Shown one piece after another: positions 9,623 through 19,465 of a DNA stretch of 64,000 bases. The notes below the pieces were generated by a model. It saw only the letters and a list, made by a program, of their open reading frames with translations, was not told the DNA's origin and did not search any database. Both the position numbers and the translations under genes were made by a program. Numbering within the stretch: the stretch's first letter is position 1; every line of letters starts with the position of its first letter. This DNA comes from Paenibacillus xylanexedens (GTDB taxonomy: Bacteria; Bacillota; Bacilli; Paenibacillales; Paenibacillaceae): positions 806,001 to 870,000 of the forward strand of contig NZ_VEIO01000001.1 in NCBI RefSeq assembly GCF_007680605.1. The letters run 5' to 3'.

Positions 9623-10438
9623 ATGTTGAAATCGATGTACTCAGGCGTTTCCGGGATGAGGGGTTTTCAAACCAAACTCGATGTCATTGGTAACAATATC
9701 GCGAACGTAAACACGGTTGGATTTAAAGGAAGCCGAGTGATGTTCAAAGATATTATGAGCCAAACAACAGCAGGTGTGACAGCGCCAGGTGATGCTAATG
9801 GCGGTGTCAATGCAAAACAAATTGGTCTTGGTGTTTCGGTAGGATCGATTGACACTTTGCACTTGGCAGGAAGTCCAATGACTACGAATAATCCAACTGA
9901 CCTTCGAATCAATGGAGATGGATTTTTTCTGGTACGTTTAAGTGATGCGCAAGAGGTACCTTACTTGACTCGTGCGGGTGATTTCCATGTTGATGCTGCT
10001 CGTAACCTGGTAACCTCTGATGGATTATTTGTATTGGATAATGGCGGCGCCAACATTACTCTTGAGGATGATGTGGTTTCATTCACAATCGGTCAGGATG
10101 GTTTTATCAATCAGACGATGGCTGATGGAACGACTCAGGCGGGTGCGCAACTGGGAATTGGTAAGGTTGTTAATCCTGCAGGTCTTGAGAAAATTGGCGG
10201 CAACTTGTATCGCATGACGGCGAATGCCAATCCGGAAGGTGCGCTTGACCCGGTAACAGCAAATAGTGCAGAAGATGGTACAGGGGCGATCATTGCCGGT
10301 CAGCTTGAAATGTCGAATGTCGATCTGACTGGTGAATTCACAGAGATGATCGTCGCACAGCGTGGTTTCCAAGCGAACTCCCGGATCGTTACAACATCAG
10401 ACGAGGTGCTTCAAGAGGTCGTTAACCTGAAACGATAA
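9623..10438 (+). CDS. flgE: Flagellar hook protein FlgE (older name FlgG)
   Basis: 271 residues. The protein has the FlgE/FlgG family N-terminus (MYSGVSGMRGFQ; DVIGNNIANVNTVGFKGSR) and the conserved C-terminal helix (EMSNVDLTGEFTEMIVAQRG). It closely resembles the short B. subtilis protein once called FlgG and now recognised as the hook protein FlgE. Its place directly after fliK-flgD fits hook rather than distal rod. The ATG follows GGGAGGATTT. Database pipelines may label it FlgG or flagellar hook-basal body protein. Confidence 0.92.
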   Translation: MLKSMYSGVSGMRGFQTKLDVIGNNIANVNTVGFKGSRVMFKDIMSQTTAGVTAPGDANGGVNAKQIGLGVSVGSIDTLHLAGSPMTTNNPTDLRINGDGFFLVRLSDAQEVPYLTRAGDFHVDAARNLVTSDGLFVLDNGGANITLEDDVVSFTIGQDGFINQTMADGTTQAGAQLGIGKVVNPAGLEKIGGNLYRMTANANPEGALDPVTANSAEDGTGAIIAGQLEMSNVDLTGEFTEMIVAQRGFQANSRIVTTSDEVLQEVVNLKR

Positions 10439-10462
10439 TAACTGATTAGTGATTTTGAAATG

Positions 10463-10484
10463 GTGGGGGAGCTTGCTCCTCCAC
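10463..10484 (+). promoter_or_regulatory. Intercistronic hairpin between flgE and swrD
   Basis: GTGGGGGAGC (10463-10472) pairs with GCTCCTCCAC (10475-10484), with one G-U pair; the innermost pairs open to make the loop. No T-run follows. Together with the hairpin upstream of flgE it brackets the hook gene, which suggests local mRNA stabilisation, an inference. Confidence 0.5.
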
Positions 10485-10504
10485 TATGATTGAGGGGGCT
10501 TGAC

Positions 10505-10726
10505 ATGATTTCAGTTACGCGGTTAAATGGTTCTCCCATGTGGTTAAATGCGCTGATGGTCGAAATCGTGGAAGAGACGCCGGACACGTATATTACTCTG
10601 GTAACGGGAAAAAGATTAATCGTGCTTGAAAAGGCCGATGAAGTGATTTCCAAAATCAAAGAATACAACCGTGAAATTGGAGTTCAGGCAGCCACGATTA
10701 AAGTGCAGCAAACGGAGGAGTCCTGA
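10505..10726 (+). CDS. swrD: FlbD/SwrD-family flagellar protein
   Basis: 73 residues beginning MISVTRLNGSPMWLNALMVE, the signature of the small Firmicute FlbD/SwrD (YlzI) family. In B. subtilis SwrD raises flagellar motor torque and is needed for swarming. ATG 10505 follows GAGGGGG; the upstream ATG at 10490 would overlap that ribosome site. It shares one base with the fliL start (TGATG). Confidence 0.93.
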   Translation: MISVTRLNGSPMWLNALMVEIVEETPDTYITLVTGKRLIVLEKADEVISKIKEYNREIGVQAATIKVQQTEES

Positions 10727-11184
10727 TGAAAAAGATGATGCCCTGGATTGCAACAACGTTGCTTGCAATCACACTCATTGTGGTCGTAGTTTTTGTATTT
10801 ATGCAAAGTCAAAACAAGAACGACAATACACATACAGCGGCAGCTGCTGAAGAAAAAAAGCTGACAGCAGATGAAATTGTAGAGGTTTCATCCGAGCTTG
10901 GACAGATTAAGACCAATTTGGCTGATGCAGATCGTATTATTATGGTTAGTTTTTCTTTCAAGTTATCGGATAAGAAAGCCAAAGAAGACTTTGAGAAAAT
11001 TAAAAGTATTACGGTTAAGCCCATTATTATTGAGGCACTTGCAGACACCAAGGCAGAGGAACTGAGTTCGGCAAAAGGTATGAAACAATTCAATGAGAAA
11101 CTAACGGGGCTAATTAATGAGGCATTGCCTGAGCCTAACTTGAAAAGCACAAGTGTTTCAGACATTGTTATAGCACCAATGTAA
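10726..11184 (+). CDS. fliL: Flagellar basal body-associated protein FliL
   Basis: 152 residues with an N-terminal membrane helix (about 6-26) and an external FliL domain. FliL surrounds the stator and supports torque under load. The sequence MKKMMPWIATTLLAITLIVV followed by a polar linker and IMVSFSFKLSDKKAKEDFEK fits the family. The start is coupled to swrD by a one-base overlap, preceded by GGAGGAG. Confidence 0.93.
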   Translation: MKKMMPWIATTLLAITLIVVVVFVFMQSQNKNDNTHTAAAAEEKKLTADEIVEVSSELGQIKTNLADADRIIMVSFSFKLSDKKAKEDFEKIKSITVKPIIIEALADTKAEELSSAKGMKQFNEKLTGLINEALPEPNLKSTSVSDIVIAPM

Positions 11185-11223
11185 TGAATAGAACAAGCTG
11201 TAGACCTGTAAGGGGGTGAGAAC

Positions 11224-12222
11224 ATGGTGGATGTATTATCACAAAACGAGATTGACGCCCTATTAGCAGCCCTTTCTTCAGGCGAAATGGACGCCGAGGA
11301 ATTGAAAAAGGAAGAAACTCAGAAGAAAATCAGGTCTTACGATTTTAAACGGGCAGTGCGTTTCTCCAAGGATCACATTCGGAGCCTGACGCGTATTCAC
11401 GAAAACTTTGCTCGTTTTCTCACCACTTATTTTTCGGCCCAGCTGCGGACGTTCGTTCAGATCAATGTTGTGCAGGTAGAACAGTTGCCTTATGACGAGT
11501 TTATCCGTTCTATTCCCAAGATGACGATTTTGAACATTTTCGAAGCAGAACCATTACAGGGACGAATGGTCATGGAGGTTCACCCGAACGTGGGATATGC
11601 GATGCTGGATCGTCTGCTTGGAGGTACAGGCAGTGCTCCGACCAAAATTGCAAGCATGACTGAAATTGAAACGACAATAATGGAACGGATATTCAGCCGA
11701 GCCTTCGAAAGTTTGCAGGAAGCCTGGAAGACGGTACTGGATATCTCGCCTAGAATGGAAGCGCTGGAGACGAATCCTCAGTTTATGCAGATTGTATCTC
11801 CCAATGAGACCATTGCCTTGATCTCGCTAAGTACCAAAATCGGCGATACCACAGGCATGATCAATTTGTGTATACCGCATGTCGTTCTTGAGCCTATTAT
11901 GTCCCGGTTATCAACACATCAGTGGTTTGTTTCAGAGAAGAAAACGAGAGCTCCGGAAGAATACGAAGCACTGAGAGCACGTGTAAACAAAGCCAAATTA
12001 CCTGTTGTAGCCGAACTTGGTGAATCCAGAATTTCAATAGCCGAATTTTTAGGATTATCGGTTGGAGATGTCATTACGCTGAATAAACCGGTGGAAGAGG
12101 GACTTTCCATTAAAGTTGGTGACAGACTGAAGTATATTGGCAGTCCGGGAACGATTAAGGACCGTGTGGCTGTACAAATAGATCAAATTGTCACCGAAGG
12201 AGTTGAAGAATTTGACGAGTAA
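11224..12222 (+). CDS. fliM: Flagellar motor switch protein FliM
   Basis: 332 residues. FliM forms the middle of the C-ring and binds phosphorylated CheY through its N-terminal peptide [14 protein letters not shown] CheC-like middle domain ([13 protein letters not shown]) and a C-terminal SpoA domain ([20 protein letters not shown]) follow. The ATG follows AAGGGGGTGAG. It overlaps fliY by 11 bases. Confidence 0.97.
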   Translation: MVDVLSQNEIDALLAALSSGEMDAEELKKEETQKKIRSYDFKRAVRFSKDHIRSLTRIHENFARFLTTYFSAQLRTFVQINVVQVEQLPYDEFIRSIPKMTILNIFEAEPLQGRMVMEVHPNVGYAMLDRLLGGTGSAPTKIASMTEIETTIMERIFSRAFESLQEAWKTVLDISPRMEALETNPQFMQIVSPNETIALISLSTKIGDTTGMINLCIPHVVLEPIMSRLSTHQWFVSEKKTRAPEEYEALRARVNKAKLPVVAELGESRISIAEFLGLSVGDVITLNKPVEEGLSIKVGDRLKYIGSPGTIKDRVAVQIDQIVTEGVEEFDE

Positions 12223-13513
12223 GGATTATTTATCCCAGGAAGAGATCGACGCTTTGCTTCGGCAATCGGAATCTATCTCGAGTTCTGAACCCGCTGAGAA
12301 AACGGTTGACGATTTTCTGACGGAGCTGGAACAGGATGCCTTGGGGGAGATTGGTAACATCACTTTTGGCAGTGCTGCGACTGCGTTGTCCACACTTTTA
12401 GGCCTTAAAGTGGATATTACAACACCTAAAGTATCAATTATTAGCCGAACACAGTTCGAAGAAGCGTTCCCTAAACCACATGTTGCTGTTCATGTGAACT
12501 ATGTGGATGGATTCGAGGGTATTAACTCACTGGTTATCAAAAAGAGAGATGCGCAAATTATCGCTGATTTAATGCTGGGCGGTGAAGGAAATCCGGCCGA
12601 CGAAGAGTTGAACGAAATTCACATTAGTGCGGTACAGGAAGCGATGAACCAAATGATGGGGTCTTCTGCCACATCTATGTCGACCATCTTCAACCGGTTT
12701 GTTAATATTTCTCCTCCAGGGATTGATATTCTCAACTTGGAAAGCGGCGAGGGTGTGACCAATCTACCACCAGATGAAACACTCATTCAAGTTTCGTTCC
12801 GTCTGTTAGTAGGGGATCTGATTGACTCCAATTTGATGCAGTTGCTTCCTGTACATTTTGCGAAAAACATGGTGGATATGTTAATTGGAGGTGCTCAAGA
12901 GTCGACCTCCAGTGCTCCTGTTGCTTCAACACCCGAGCCTGCTCCGGCGCCAGTGGCACCACCAACGCCGCCACCAGTTATGGAACAGCCGCCGGTTCAG
13001 CAACAGATGCCTCCACATGTTCCACAGCAGCCTGCTCAGGACTATAGTGGATATGGGCAAGCTCCGATGGGAATGCCTCAAGGTATGCCTCCACAGCAAC
13101 CATACGGTATGCCACCGCAGCAACCATATCATATGCCACCACAGCCAGCTTATGGTGAGCCTCAACACTATGGTGCTGCACCAAATAGGAATGTAAATGT
13201 ACAGCCTGTTCAATTCGCCAATCTGCAAAATGGAGCTTTTGCTAATGTAGATGAGAACAATTTGAATTTATTGATGGACATTCCCCTTAAAGTCACCGTA
13301 GAATTAGGAAGGACCCAAAAGCAAATTAAAGATATATTGGAATTATCACAAGGTTCGATTGTCGAACTGGATAAGTTGGCTGGTGAACCTGTCGATATTT
13401 TGGTCAATAACAAACTGATCGCCAAGGGAGAAGTTGTCGTCATTGACGAAAACTTCGGTGTTCGTGTTATAGATATTCTAAGCCAATGGGACCGTATTCA
13501 GAAATTACAATAA
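12212..13513 (+). CDS. fliY: Flagellar switch protein / CheY-P phosphatase FliY
   Basis: 433 residues. FliY combines a FliM-like N-terminal CheY-P binding peptide ([12 protein letters not shown]), a CheC-type phosphatase domain ([19 protein letters not shown] and a second ExxN helix near [10 protein letters not shown]), a linker and a C-terminal FliN-like SpoA domain ([19 protein letters not shown]). It completes the C-ring and removes phosphate from CheY-P. The linker (about 225-335) is rich in Pro, Gln and Met with repeated MPPQQPY units. TTG 12212 lies nine bases after AAGGAG. Confidence 0.94.
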   Translation: MTSKDYLSQEEIDALLRQSESISSSEPAEKTVDDFLTELEQDALGEIGNITFGSAATALSTLLGLKVDITTPKVSIISRTQFEEAFPKPHVAVHVNYVDGFEGINSLVIKKRDAQIIADLMLGGEGNPADEELNEIHISAVQEAMNQMMGSSATSMSTIFNRFVNISPPGIDILNLESGEGVTNLPPDETLIQVSFRLLVGDLIDSNLMQLLPVHFAKNMVDMLIGGAQESTSSAPVASTPEPAPAPVAPPTPPPVMEQPPVQQQMPPHVPQQPAQDYSGYGQAPMGMPQGMPPQQPYGMPPQQPYHMPPQPAYGEPQHYGAAPNRNVNVQPVQFANLQNGAFANVDENNLNLLMDIPLKVTVELGRTQKQIKDILELSQGSIVELDKLAGEPVDILVNNKLIAKGEVVVIDENFGVRVIDILSQWDRIQKLQ

Positions 13514-13541
13514 GCACAATTCAGGGAGGATTTGAACCAAC

Positions 13542-13907
13542 ATGGCAAACCGAATTTTAGTCGTAGACGACGCTGCATTTATGAGAATGATGATCCGGGA
13601 CATTTTGTCCAAAAATGGGTACGAAGTCGTAGGAGAAGCACCAGATGGTGCACAAGCCGTTGAGAAGTTCAAGGAACTTCGTCCGGATCTGATTACAATG
13701 GACATTACAATGCCTGAGATGGATGGTATTGCTGCTCTGAAAGAAATTAAAAAAATTGATGCAAATGCGAAAGTAATTATGTGTTCTGCAATGGGCCAAC
13801 AAGCGATGGTTATTGATGCCATTCAAGCTGGAGCCAAAGATTTTATCGTTAAACCTTTCCAATCTGATCGGGTTATCGAAGCAATCAGCAAAACACTGGG
13901 AGCTTAA
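13542..13907 (+). CDS. cheY: Chemotaxis response regulator CheY
   Basis: 121 residues forming one receiver domain. The acidic pocket is D9/D10, the phosphorylation site is Asp54 in LITMDITMPEMDG, and the signalling Lys lies in FIVKPF. Phosphorylated CheY binds FliM/FliY and, in Firmicutes, promotes counter-clockwise rotation. The ATG follows GGGAGGA. It sits between fliY and fliO as in B. subtilis. The very short form fits CheY rather than a DNA-binding regulator. Confidence 0.97.
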   Translation: MANRILVVDDAAFMRMMIRDILSKNGYEVVGEAPDGAQAVEKFKELRPDLITMDITMPEMDGIAALKEIKKIDANAKVIMCSAMGQQAMVIDAIQAGAKDFIVKPFQSDRVIEAISKTLGA

Positions 13908-13912
13908 GAAGC

Positions 13913-14455
13913 ATGTTGATGGCTCAGGGGAGTACTCCAGAACCAGCTGGCGCAGGAATCAATTATTATCTACAGCTAGTATGGGTGATTGTTGTCCTGG
14001 CCGTCATCCTGGTTCTTATTGTCTACCTGATCCGATTCTTGAACAAACGAAATCAGCAATGGTTTCGAAGTGGAACTATTCGCATTTTGGGCGGGGTCGG
14101 ACTAGGACAAAACAAGTCACTGCAAATTTTAGAGATTGGCGGCAACGTTTATTTGATTGGTGTTGGCGAGAATATACAGCTGCTGGATAAGGTTTCGGAT
14201 TTGGAAGAAGCACAGAGAATTGTGGATTCCTTTGAACGGGATGCTGTTTCACAGCAAGGAAGCCTCCCACCCATCATAGCCAAGCTCGCTAAACGTCTTC
14301 GTAAAGAAGATCCGCCTCGGGAAATGGAAATTGAGGACACTGCTTCTTTTCATGAGATGTTTGAATCCAAACTTCGGCAGATGCCAAACCGTAAAGAGAA
14401 GATGGAGAAGCTCCTGGATCAAGACAATACTACAGATCGGTCGAGGGATTCATGA
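13913..14455 (+). CDS. fliO: Flagellar export component FliO/FliZ
   Basis: 180 residues with one membrane helix at about 20-42, then a conserved cytoplasmic FliO part (IRILGGVGLGQNKSLQILEIG, NVYLIGVGENIQLLDKV). FliO helps assemble the FliP-FliQ-FliR export gate. It is shorter at the N-terminus than B. subtilis FliZ, which has an added signal-peptide region. The start is ATG 13913; ATG 13919 two codons later is also possible. It overlaps fliP by four bases. Confidence 0.88.
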   Translation: MLMAQGSTPEPAGAGINYYLQLVWVIVVLAVILVLIVYLIRFLNKRNQQWFRSGTIRILGGVGLGQNKSLQILEIGGNVYLIGVGENIQLLDKVSDLEEAQRIVDSFERDAVSQQGSLPPIIAKLAKRLRKEDPPREMEIEDTASFHEMFESKLRQMPNRKEKMEKLLDQDNTTDRSRDS

Positions 14456-15207
14456 ATAAAAAGATTTGGTTAGCGTGTTGTTTCGTAGGACTTATCAGCC
14501 TGGCATCCGTTACGGTGGCTTTTGCCGAGCCGATTCCTAATATTGATATACAGATTGGGAATGGTGATGGCAACACGCCAAGTACTAGTTCATTATCTAT
14601 TATTCTATTAATTACGGTGCTTAGCATAGCCCCGGCATTGCTGGTACTGATGACCAGTTTTACTCGGATTGTGATCGTGCTTGGGTTTGTCCGAACTTCA
14701 CTCGGAACCCAGCAGATGCCTCCGAATCAGGTATTGGTCGGTCTGGCCCTTTTTCTTACACTTTTCATCATGTCTCCTACGTTGTCTTCTATTAATCAGG
14801 TTGCATTACAGCCCTATCTTAAAGGAGATTTGACCCAAACGGAGGCGCTGGAAAAGGCAGCAGATCCGATTAAGAAATTTATGTTTACTCATACGCGTGA
14901 GAAGGATATCTTGCTGTTCATGAAATACAATCAGGCGGAACAGCCTAAATCGTATCAGGATATTCCAATCACGGTAATGGTACCGGCATACGCAATCAGT
15001 GAGCTCAAAACAGCTTTCCAGATGGGATTCATGATATTTATTCCTTTCCTGGTGATCGACATCGTTGTGGCGAGTACGCTCATGGCCATGGGTATGATGA
15101 TGCTCCCACCGGTCATGATCTCATTACCTTTTAAAATACTGCTCTTTGTTCTGGTGGACGGGTGGTATCTGGTAGTCAAGTCACTGTTGCTGAGTTTTAA
15201 TACTTGA
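14452..15207 (+). CDS. fliP: Flagellar export gate protein FliP
   Basis: 251 residues. FliP is the main ring subunit of the export gate. It has a cleavable-type signal peptide (about 1-25, ending VTVAFA), then FliP hallmarks: LLVLMTSFTRIVIVLGFVR, GTQQMPPNQVLVGLALFLT, and VPAYAISELKTAFQMGF. The start overlaps the fliO stop (ATGA). Confidence 0.97.
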   Translation: MNKKIWLACCFVGLISLASVTVAFAEPIPNIDIQIGNGDGNTPSTSSLSIILLITVLSIAPALLVLMTSFTRIVIVLGFVRTSLGTQQMPPNQVLVGLALFLTLFIMSPTLSSINQVALQPYLKGDLTQTEALEKAADPIKKFMFTHTREKDILLFMKYNQAEQPKSYQDIPITVMVPAYAISELKTAFQMGFMIFIPFLVIDIVVASTLMAMGMMMLPPVMISLPFKILLFVLVDGWYLVVKSLLLSFNT

Positions 15208-15232
15208 ACCGGAGAGTTAAAGGAGGACGGTC

Positions 15233-15502
15233 ATGACTTCGGAGTTTATTATCGGTCTGGCCGGAAAAGCAGTATACACGTCATTGCTGGCCAGTGCACC
15301 TATGCTCATACTAGCTCTGGTTGTAGGACTTATGATTAGTATTTTCCAAGCAACGACTCAGATTCAAGAGCAGACGCTCGCTTTTGTACCTAAAATTGTC
15401 GCAGTACTGCTGGCGGTACTTTTATTTGGGCCCTGGATCTTGAATATATTAATCGATTTTACGTTTAACATACTCGATAATTTGTACAGATACATAGGGT
15501 AG
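15233..15502 (+). CDS. fliQ: Flagellar export gate protein FliQ
   Basis: 89 residues with two membrane helices, the standard FliQ form. Family sequence is clear: LVVGLMISIFQATTQIQEQTL and PWILNILIDFT. It packs around the FliP-FliR helix in the export gate. The ATG follows AAAGGAGGA. Confidence 0.96.
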   Translation: MTSEFIIGLAGKAVYTSLLASAPMLILALVVGLMISIFQATTQIQEQTLAFVPKIVAVLLAVLLFGPWILNILIDFTFNILDNLYRYIG

Positions 15503-15512
15503 GCTTTAGCCG

Positions 15513-16301
15513 ATGGAGACATTGCTGCAAAGTTTCCCTGTTGCTCTGCTTATGTTTTGTCGAATAGCCTCATTTTTTGTAACTGCACCGGTCTTTTCAG
15601 CTCGAAATGTACCTACATCGTTTAAAATAGGGATCTCTGCTTTTGTTACGTTGACAGTATATATGGCCTTTGGCATTCATCAGACTGTTCCAACGGACTT
15701 GAGTTACATCCTGCTGATCATCAGAGAAGTTCTCATCGGCTTACTTTTGGGATTTGTGGCTTATCTCTTGATGACTGCTGTACAGACTGCAGGGGCGTTT
15801 ATTGATATCCAGATAGGCTTCGGTATAGCTAATGTGTATGACCCGATGACAGGTGCATCTGCACCACTTACAGGTAACTTTAAATATGCTTTTGCTGTAC
15901 TTCTATTTTTAACTATGAATGGACATCATTATCTGCTGGATGGCATCGTATACAGTTATCGGTGGATACCACTATCCAATATATTCTTTTTGAAGATGGC
16001 TGATGGCAGCGTTGCGGAATTTCTCGTACGTACGTTAGGAGAAGCTTTCATGCTTGCTTTCCAGATGGCTGCTCCGATTGTGGTCGCTCTGTTTCTGACG
16101 GATGTAGGGTTAGGCTTTTTAGCCAAAACGGCTCCGCAGTTTAATGTATTTGCTGTAGGTATGCCGCTCAAGGTACTCGTTGGAATTGCTATTTTGCTCC
16201 TGCTGGTTCCCAGCTTCGCCTTTGTGTTTGGTCAATTGTTCGAGGTCATGTTCCGAACTATGGAAAAACTGCTTGGAACGATCGGACAAAGGCCGGGATG
16301 A
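15513..16301 (+). CDS. fliR: Flagellar export gate protein FliR
   Basis: 262 residues, polytopic. FliR closes the export gate and contacts FlhB. Recognisable stretches include FFVTAPVFSARNVPTSFKIG, QTAGAFIDIQIGFGIANVYD and a Pro-containing C-terminal hydrophobic segment. It starts 10 bases after fliQ and ends just upstream of flhB. Confidence 0.96.
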   Translation: METLLQSFPVALLMFCRIASFFVTAPVFSARNVPTSFKIGISAFVTLTVYMAFGIHQTVPTDLSYILLIIREVLIGLLLGFVAYLLMTAVQTAGAFIDIQIGFGIANVYDPMTGASAPLTGNFKYAFAVLLFLTMNGHHYLLDGIVYSYRWIPLSNIFFLKMADGSVAEFLVRTLGEAFMLAFQMAAPIVVALFLTDVGLGFLAKTAPQFNVFAVGMPLKVLVGIAILLLLVPSFAFVFGQLFEVMFRTMEKLLGTIGQRPG

Positions 16302-16324
16302 GTGAAACGGAGGACAGGATTCAG

Positions 16325-17407
16325 ATGAAACTTCAACTTGACCTCCAGTTGTTTTCTGGAGAGAAGACAGAGAAAGCCACCCCTAAAAAGCGGCAGGATA
16401 CACGGAAAAAGGGCCAAGTTGTAAAAAGCATGGAATTATCCGGTGCCTCGATTCTCCTGTTTACATTTCTGACCATGATGATGTTCAGCTCGTTCTATAA
16501 AGAGCGCATGGTAAAGCTGTTTACGGATATTTTTATTAACCGACTCAGCATGAATGTTACAGAAGACAACGTGATGGCATTAATGATGCGTTACGGGATT
16601 GAAGTGATGTTGTTGCTGGCTCCCGTTTTGCTTGGCGCGGCACTAATTGCGTTAATCGTTAACTACATGCAGGTGGGTTTTCTTCTTATAGGTGAGGGGT
16701 TAAAGCCAAAGCTCGAGAAATTAAATCCAATCAAAGGTTTTAAAAATATTTTTTCACTTCGCTCGTTAGTTGAATTTGCAAAGTCCATTTTGAAAATGTC
16801 TATTATCGGCTACCTTGTGTACAGCACAATTATTAGTTACCAGTCTGATATTGCTTCATTATCACATTTTTCAATGGATGCGATTTTACAGTTTGCTGCT
16901 TCAATTACTTTGAATCTTGGTGTCAAGATTGCAGTTGCACTCTTGGTACTTGCCGTATTCGACTACATGTACCAGAAGTACGATTATGAAAAGAATATAC
17001 GCATGTCAAAGCAAGATATCAAAGACGAGTATAAGAAAATGGAAGGCGATCCGCTGATTAAGGGCAAAATCCGGGAGCGTCAGCGTCGTATGGCTATGCA
17101 GCGTATGATGCAGGAAGTACCGAACGCAGATGTAATCATTACGAACCCGACACACTTTGCAGTAGCGCTGAAGTATGAGGGGTCTGAGATGGAGGCTCCG
17201 CAAATTATTGCTAAAGGGCAGGATTATGTCGCTCTGCGCATTAAAGAAATTGCCAAAGAGCATGGTGTGATTACGATGGAAAACAAACCACTGGCACGGG
17301 CATTGTTCCAGAGAGCTGAGATTGGTGACGCTATACCGGCCGATTTGTTTCAAGCTGTAGCCGAAGTGCTGGCTTATGTATATAAACTTAAGGGCAGAAC
17401 GAAATAA
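16325..17407 (+). CDS. flhB: Flagellar export switch protein FlhB
   Basis: 360 residues, the exact length of B. subtilis FlhB, starting MKLQLDLQLFSGEKTEKATP. FlhB sets substrate specificity by self-cleavage at NPTH, here Asn274-Pro275. Four membrane helices fill the first 210 residues and a basic cytoplasmic linker follows. I chose ATG 16325, which follows GGAGGA and matches the family N-terminus. ATG 16298, which overlaps the fliR stop, would add nine residues and has a poorer ribosome site. Confidence 0.97.
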   Translation: MKLQLDLQLFSGEKTEKATPKKRQDTRKKGQVVKSMELSGASILLFTFLTMMMFSSFYKERMVKLFTDIFINRLSMNVTEDNVMALMMRYGIEVMLLLAPVLLGAALIALIVNYMQVGFLLIGEGLKPKLEKLNPIKGFKNIFSLRSLVEFAKSILKMSIIGYLVYSTIISYQSDIASLSHFSMDAILQFAASITLNLGVKIAVALLVLAVFDYMYQKYDYEKNIRMSKQDIKDEYKKMEGDPLIKGKIRERQRRMAMQRMMQEVPNADVIITNPTHFAVALKYEGSEMEAPQIIAKGQDYVALRIKEIAKEHGVITMENKPLARALFQRAEIGDAIPADLFQAVAEVLAYVYKLKGRTK

Positions 17408-17431
17408 CAGGGATCGGAGGCCGTACATTCA

Positions 17432-19465
17432 TTGAAAACAAAAGATTTAGCTATCCTTGCGGGTATTATCGGCATTGTGTTGATGATGATTCTCCCGATC
17501 CCCATCTGGCTGCTCGATATGTTGCTCGTTATCAACATCTCTATTGCTTTGATGATCTTGCTTGTTGCCATGAACAGCAAAGAAGCATTACAGTTTTCCA
17601 TATTTCCAGCTTTATTGCTCATTACTACGTTGTTCCGACTGGCACTCAACATCTCAACTACGAAGCTGATCCTTGGTAAGGGGGATGCGGGAGCTGTTGT
17701 GGCTACCTTTGGTAGCTGGATAGCTGGCGGGCAGATAGCCATTGGATTTATCGTGTTTTTGATCCTGGTGGTCGTACAGTTTATCGTTATTACCAAAGGT
17801 TCCGAACGTGTAGCTGAAGTGGCAGCAAGGTTCACCCTCGATGCCATGCCTGGTAAACAAATGAGTATTGATGCGGACTTGAATGCTGGTTTAATTAATG
17901 AACAGCAGGCGCGTGAGCGCCGTTCCAAAATCGAACGTGAAGCCGACTTTTATGGGGCTATGGATGGCGCCAGTAAATTCGTAAAAGGGGATGCCATTGC
18001 AAGTATTATCATTCTCCTGATTAACCTGATCGGTGGATTTATTATCGGTATGACGGTGCATGGTTATGATTTTGCAACTTCACTTTCTACGTACTCGGTG
18101 CTGACTATAGGGGACGGATTGGTTAGCCAGATTCCAGCACTTCTTATTTCAACTGCAGCGGGATTGATTGTTACCAGAGCTTCATCGGAAGGAAACTTGG
18201 CAGATGACATTACTGGCCAGTTGTTTACATATCCGATACTCATCTATATCGTAGCTTTTGTCATCGCGATGCTGGGATTCTTTACGCCAATTCATGTAAT
18301 TACAACGTTGCCACTCGCAGGTGTTCTTGCTTTTGCCGCCTGGCGGATGCAGAATAATCTGAATTTGAAACAGGAAGCAGAGGAGCAATTGGAAGAAGAG
18401 CAACAGATTGAAGAAGTCAGAAGTCCTGAAAGTGTTATTAACTTGCTTCAGGTTGACCCGATCGAATTCGAGTTTGGTTACGGTTTGATTCCTCTGGCCG
18501 ACAATCAACAAGGTGGAGACTTGCTGGATCGGATTATTATGATTCGAAGACAATGTGCTCTTGAACTCGGTTTGGTGGTCCCAGTCATCCGTATTCGAGA
18601 CAATATTCAACTAAGACCCAATGAGTATGTAATCAAAATTAAGGGTAATGCGGTTGGTGGCGGAGAACTGCTTCTGAACCATTATCTTGCGATGAGTCCT
18701 GGATATGATGAAGAATCCGTAACAGGAATCGAAACAACAGAGCCGGCTTTTGGTTTGCCTGCGCTATGGATTGATGAAGTGACTAAAGATCGGGCAGAGC
18801 TCGCTGGATATACGGTAGTCGACCCGCCTTCTGTCGTTGCGACTCATCTGACAGAACTCATCAAGAAACATGCGCACGAATTGCTTGGAAGACAAGAGAC
18901 GAAGGCACTTGTGGACAACCTTAGAGAAAATTATGCTGCACTGGTGGATGAGTTGATTCCTTCCGTTCTTTCGATCGGTGATGTACAAAAGGTATTAGCC
19001 AAGCTACTACGTGAAAAAGTATCGATTCGAGATATGGTTACCATCTTTGAAACGCTCGCAGACTATGGAACCTATACGAAGGATCCAGATGTGTTAACGG
19101 AGTACGTTAGACAATCGTTATCTCGTCAGATTACACAACAATTCTCGCAAAAAGGCGAAACCCTTCAAGTGATCACGGTTGGACCAGGGCTTGAGAAGAA
19201 AATTGCTGAAAGTGTGCAACAATCAGAGCAAGGTAGCTATCTTGCACTGGATCCAGTCTCTACTCAAAGTGTATACCAAAAGTTAAGTGAACAAGTAAAT
19301 CGATTAATTCAATCGGGTCAACAGCCCATCGTGTTAACTTCTCCAACCATTCGAATGTATCTGCGTCAGGTGATTGAAAGAACGATGCAGGATATTCCGG
19401 TGCTCTCCTACAGCGAGTTGGAGCCGAATGTTGAAATTCAAAGTATCGGGGTGGTGAACTTATGA
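17432..19465 (+). CDS. flhA: Flagellar export apparatus protein FlhA
   Basis: 677 residues, the same length as B. subtilis FlhA. FlhA is the nonameric export gate and substrate/chaperone dock. The membrane half ends near residue 315. The conserved cytoplasmic FHIPEP loop region reads RFTLDAMPGKQMSIDADLNAG, and the C-terminal domain has DPIEFEFGYGLIPLAD. The start is TTG 17432, 12 bases after CGGAGG. It overlaps flhF by four bases. Confidence 0.97.
   Translation: MKTKDLAILAGIIGIVLMMILPIPIWLLDMLLVINISIALMILLVAMNSKEALQFSIFPALLLITTLFRLALNISTTKLILGKGDAGAVVATFGSWIAGGQIAIGFIVFLILVVVQFIVITKGSERVAEVAARFTLDAMPGKQMSIDADLNAGLINEQQARERRSKIEREADFYGAMDGASKFVKGDAIASIIILLINLIGGFIIGMTVHGYDFATSLSTYSVLTIGDGLVSQIPALLISTAAGLIVTRASSEGNLADDITGQLFTYPILIYIVAFVIAMLGFFTPIHVITTLPLAGVLAFAAWRMQNNLNLKQEAEEQLEEEQQIEEVRSPESVINLLQVDPIEFEFGYGLIPLADNQQGGDLLDRIIMIRRQCALELGLVVPVIRIRDNIQLRPNEYVIKIKGNAVGGGELLLNHYLAMSPGYDEESVTGIETTEPAFGLPALWIDEVTKDRAELAGYTVVDPPSVVATHLTELIKKHAHELLGRQETKALVDNLRENYAALVDELIPSVLSIGDVQKVLAKLLREKVSIRDMVTIFETLADYGTYTKDPDVLTEYVRQSLSRQITQQFSQKGETLQVITVGPGLEKKIAESVQQSEQGSYLALDPVSTQSVYQKLSEQVNRLIQSGQQPIVLTSPTIRMYLRQVIERTMQDIPVLSYSELEPNVEIQSIGVVNL

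Noticed and set aside
15503..15520. GCCGAT word near the fliR start suggesting a sigma-D promoter
   Set aside because: No TAAA -35 at the required distance, and the position is inside a tightly packed operon.
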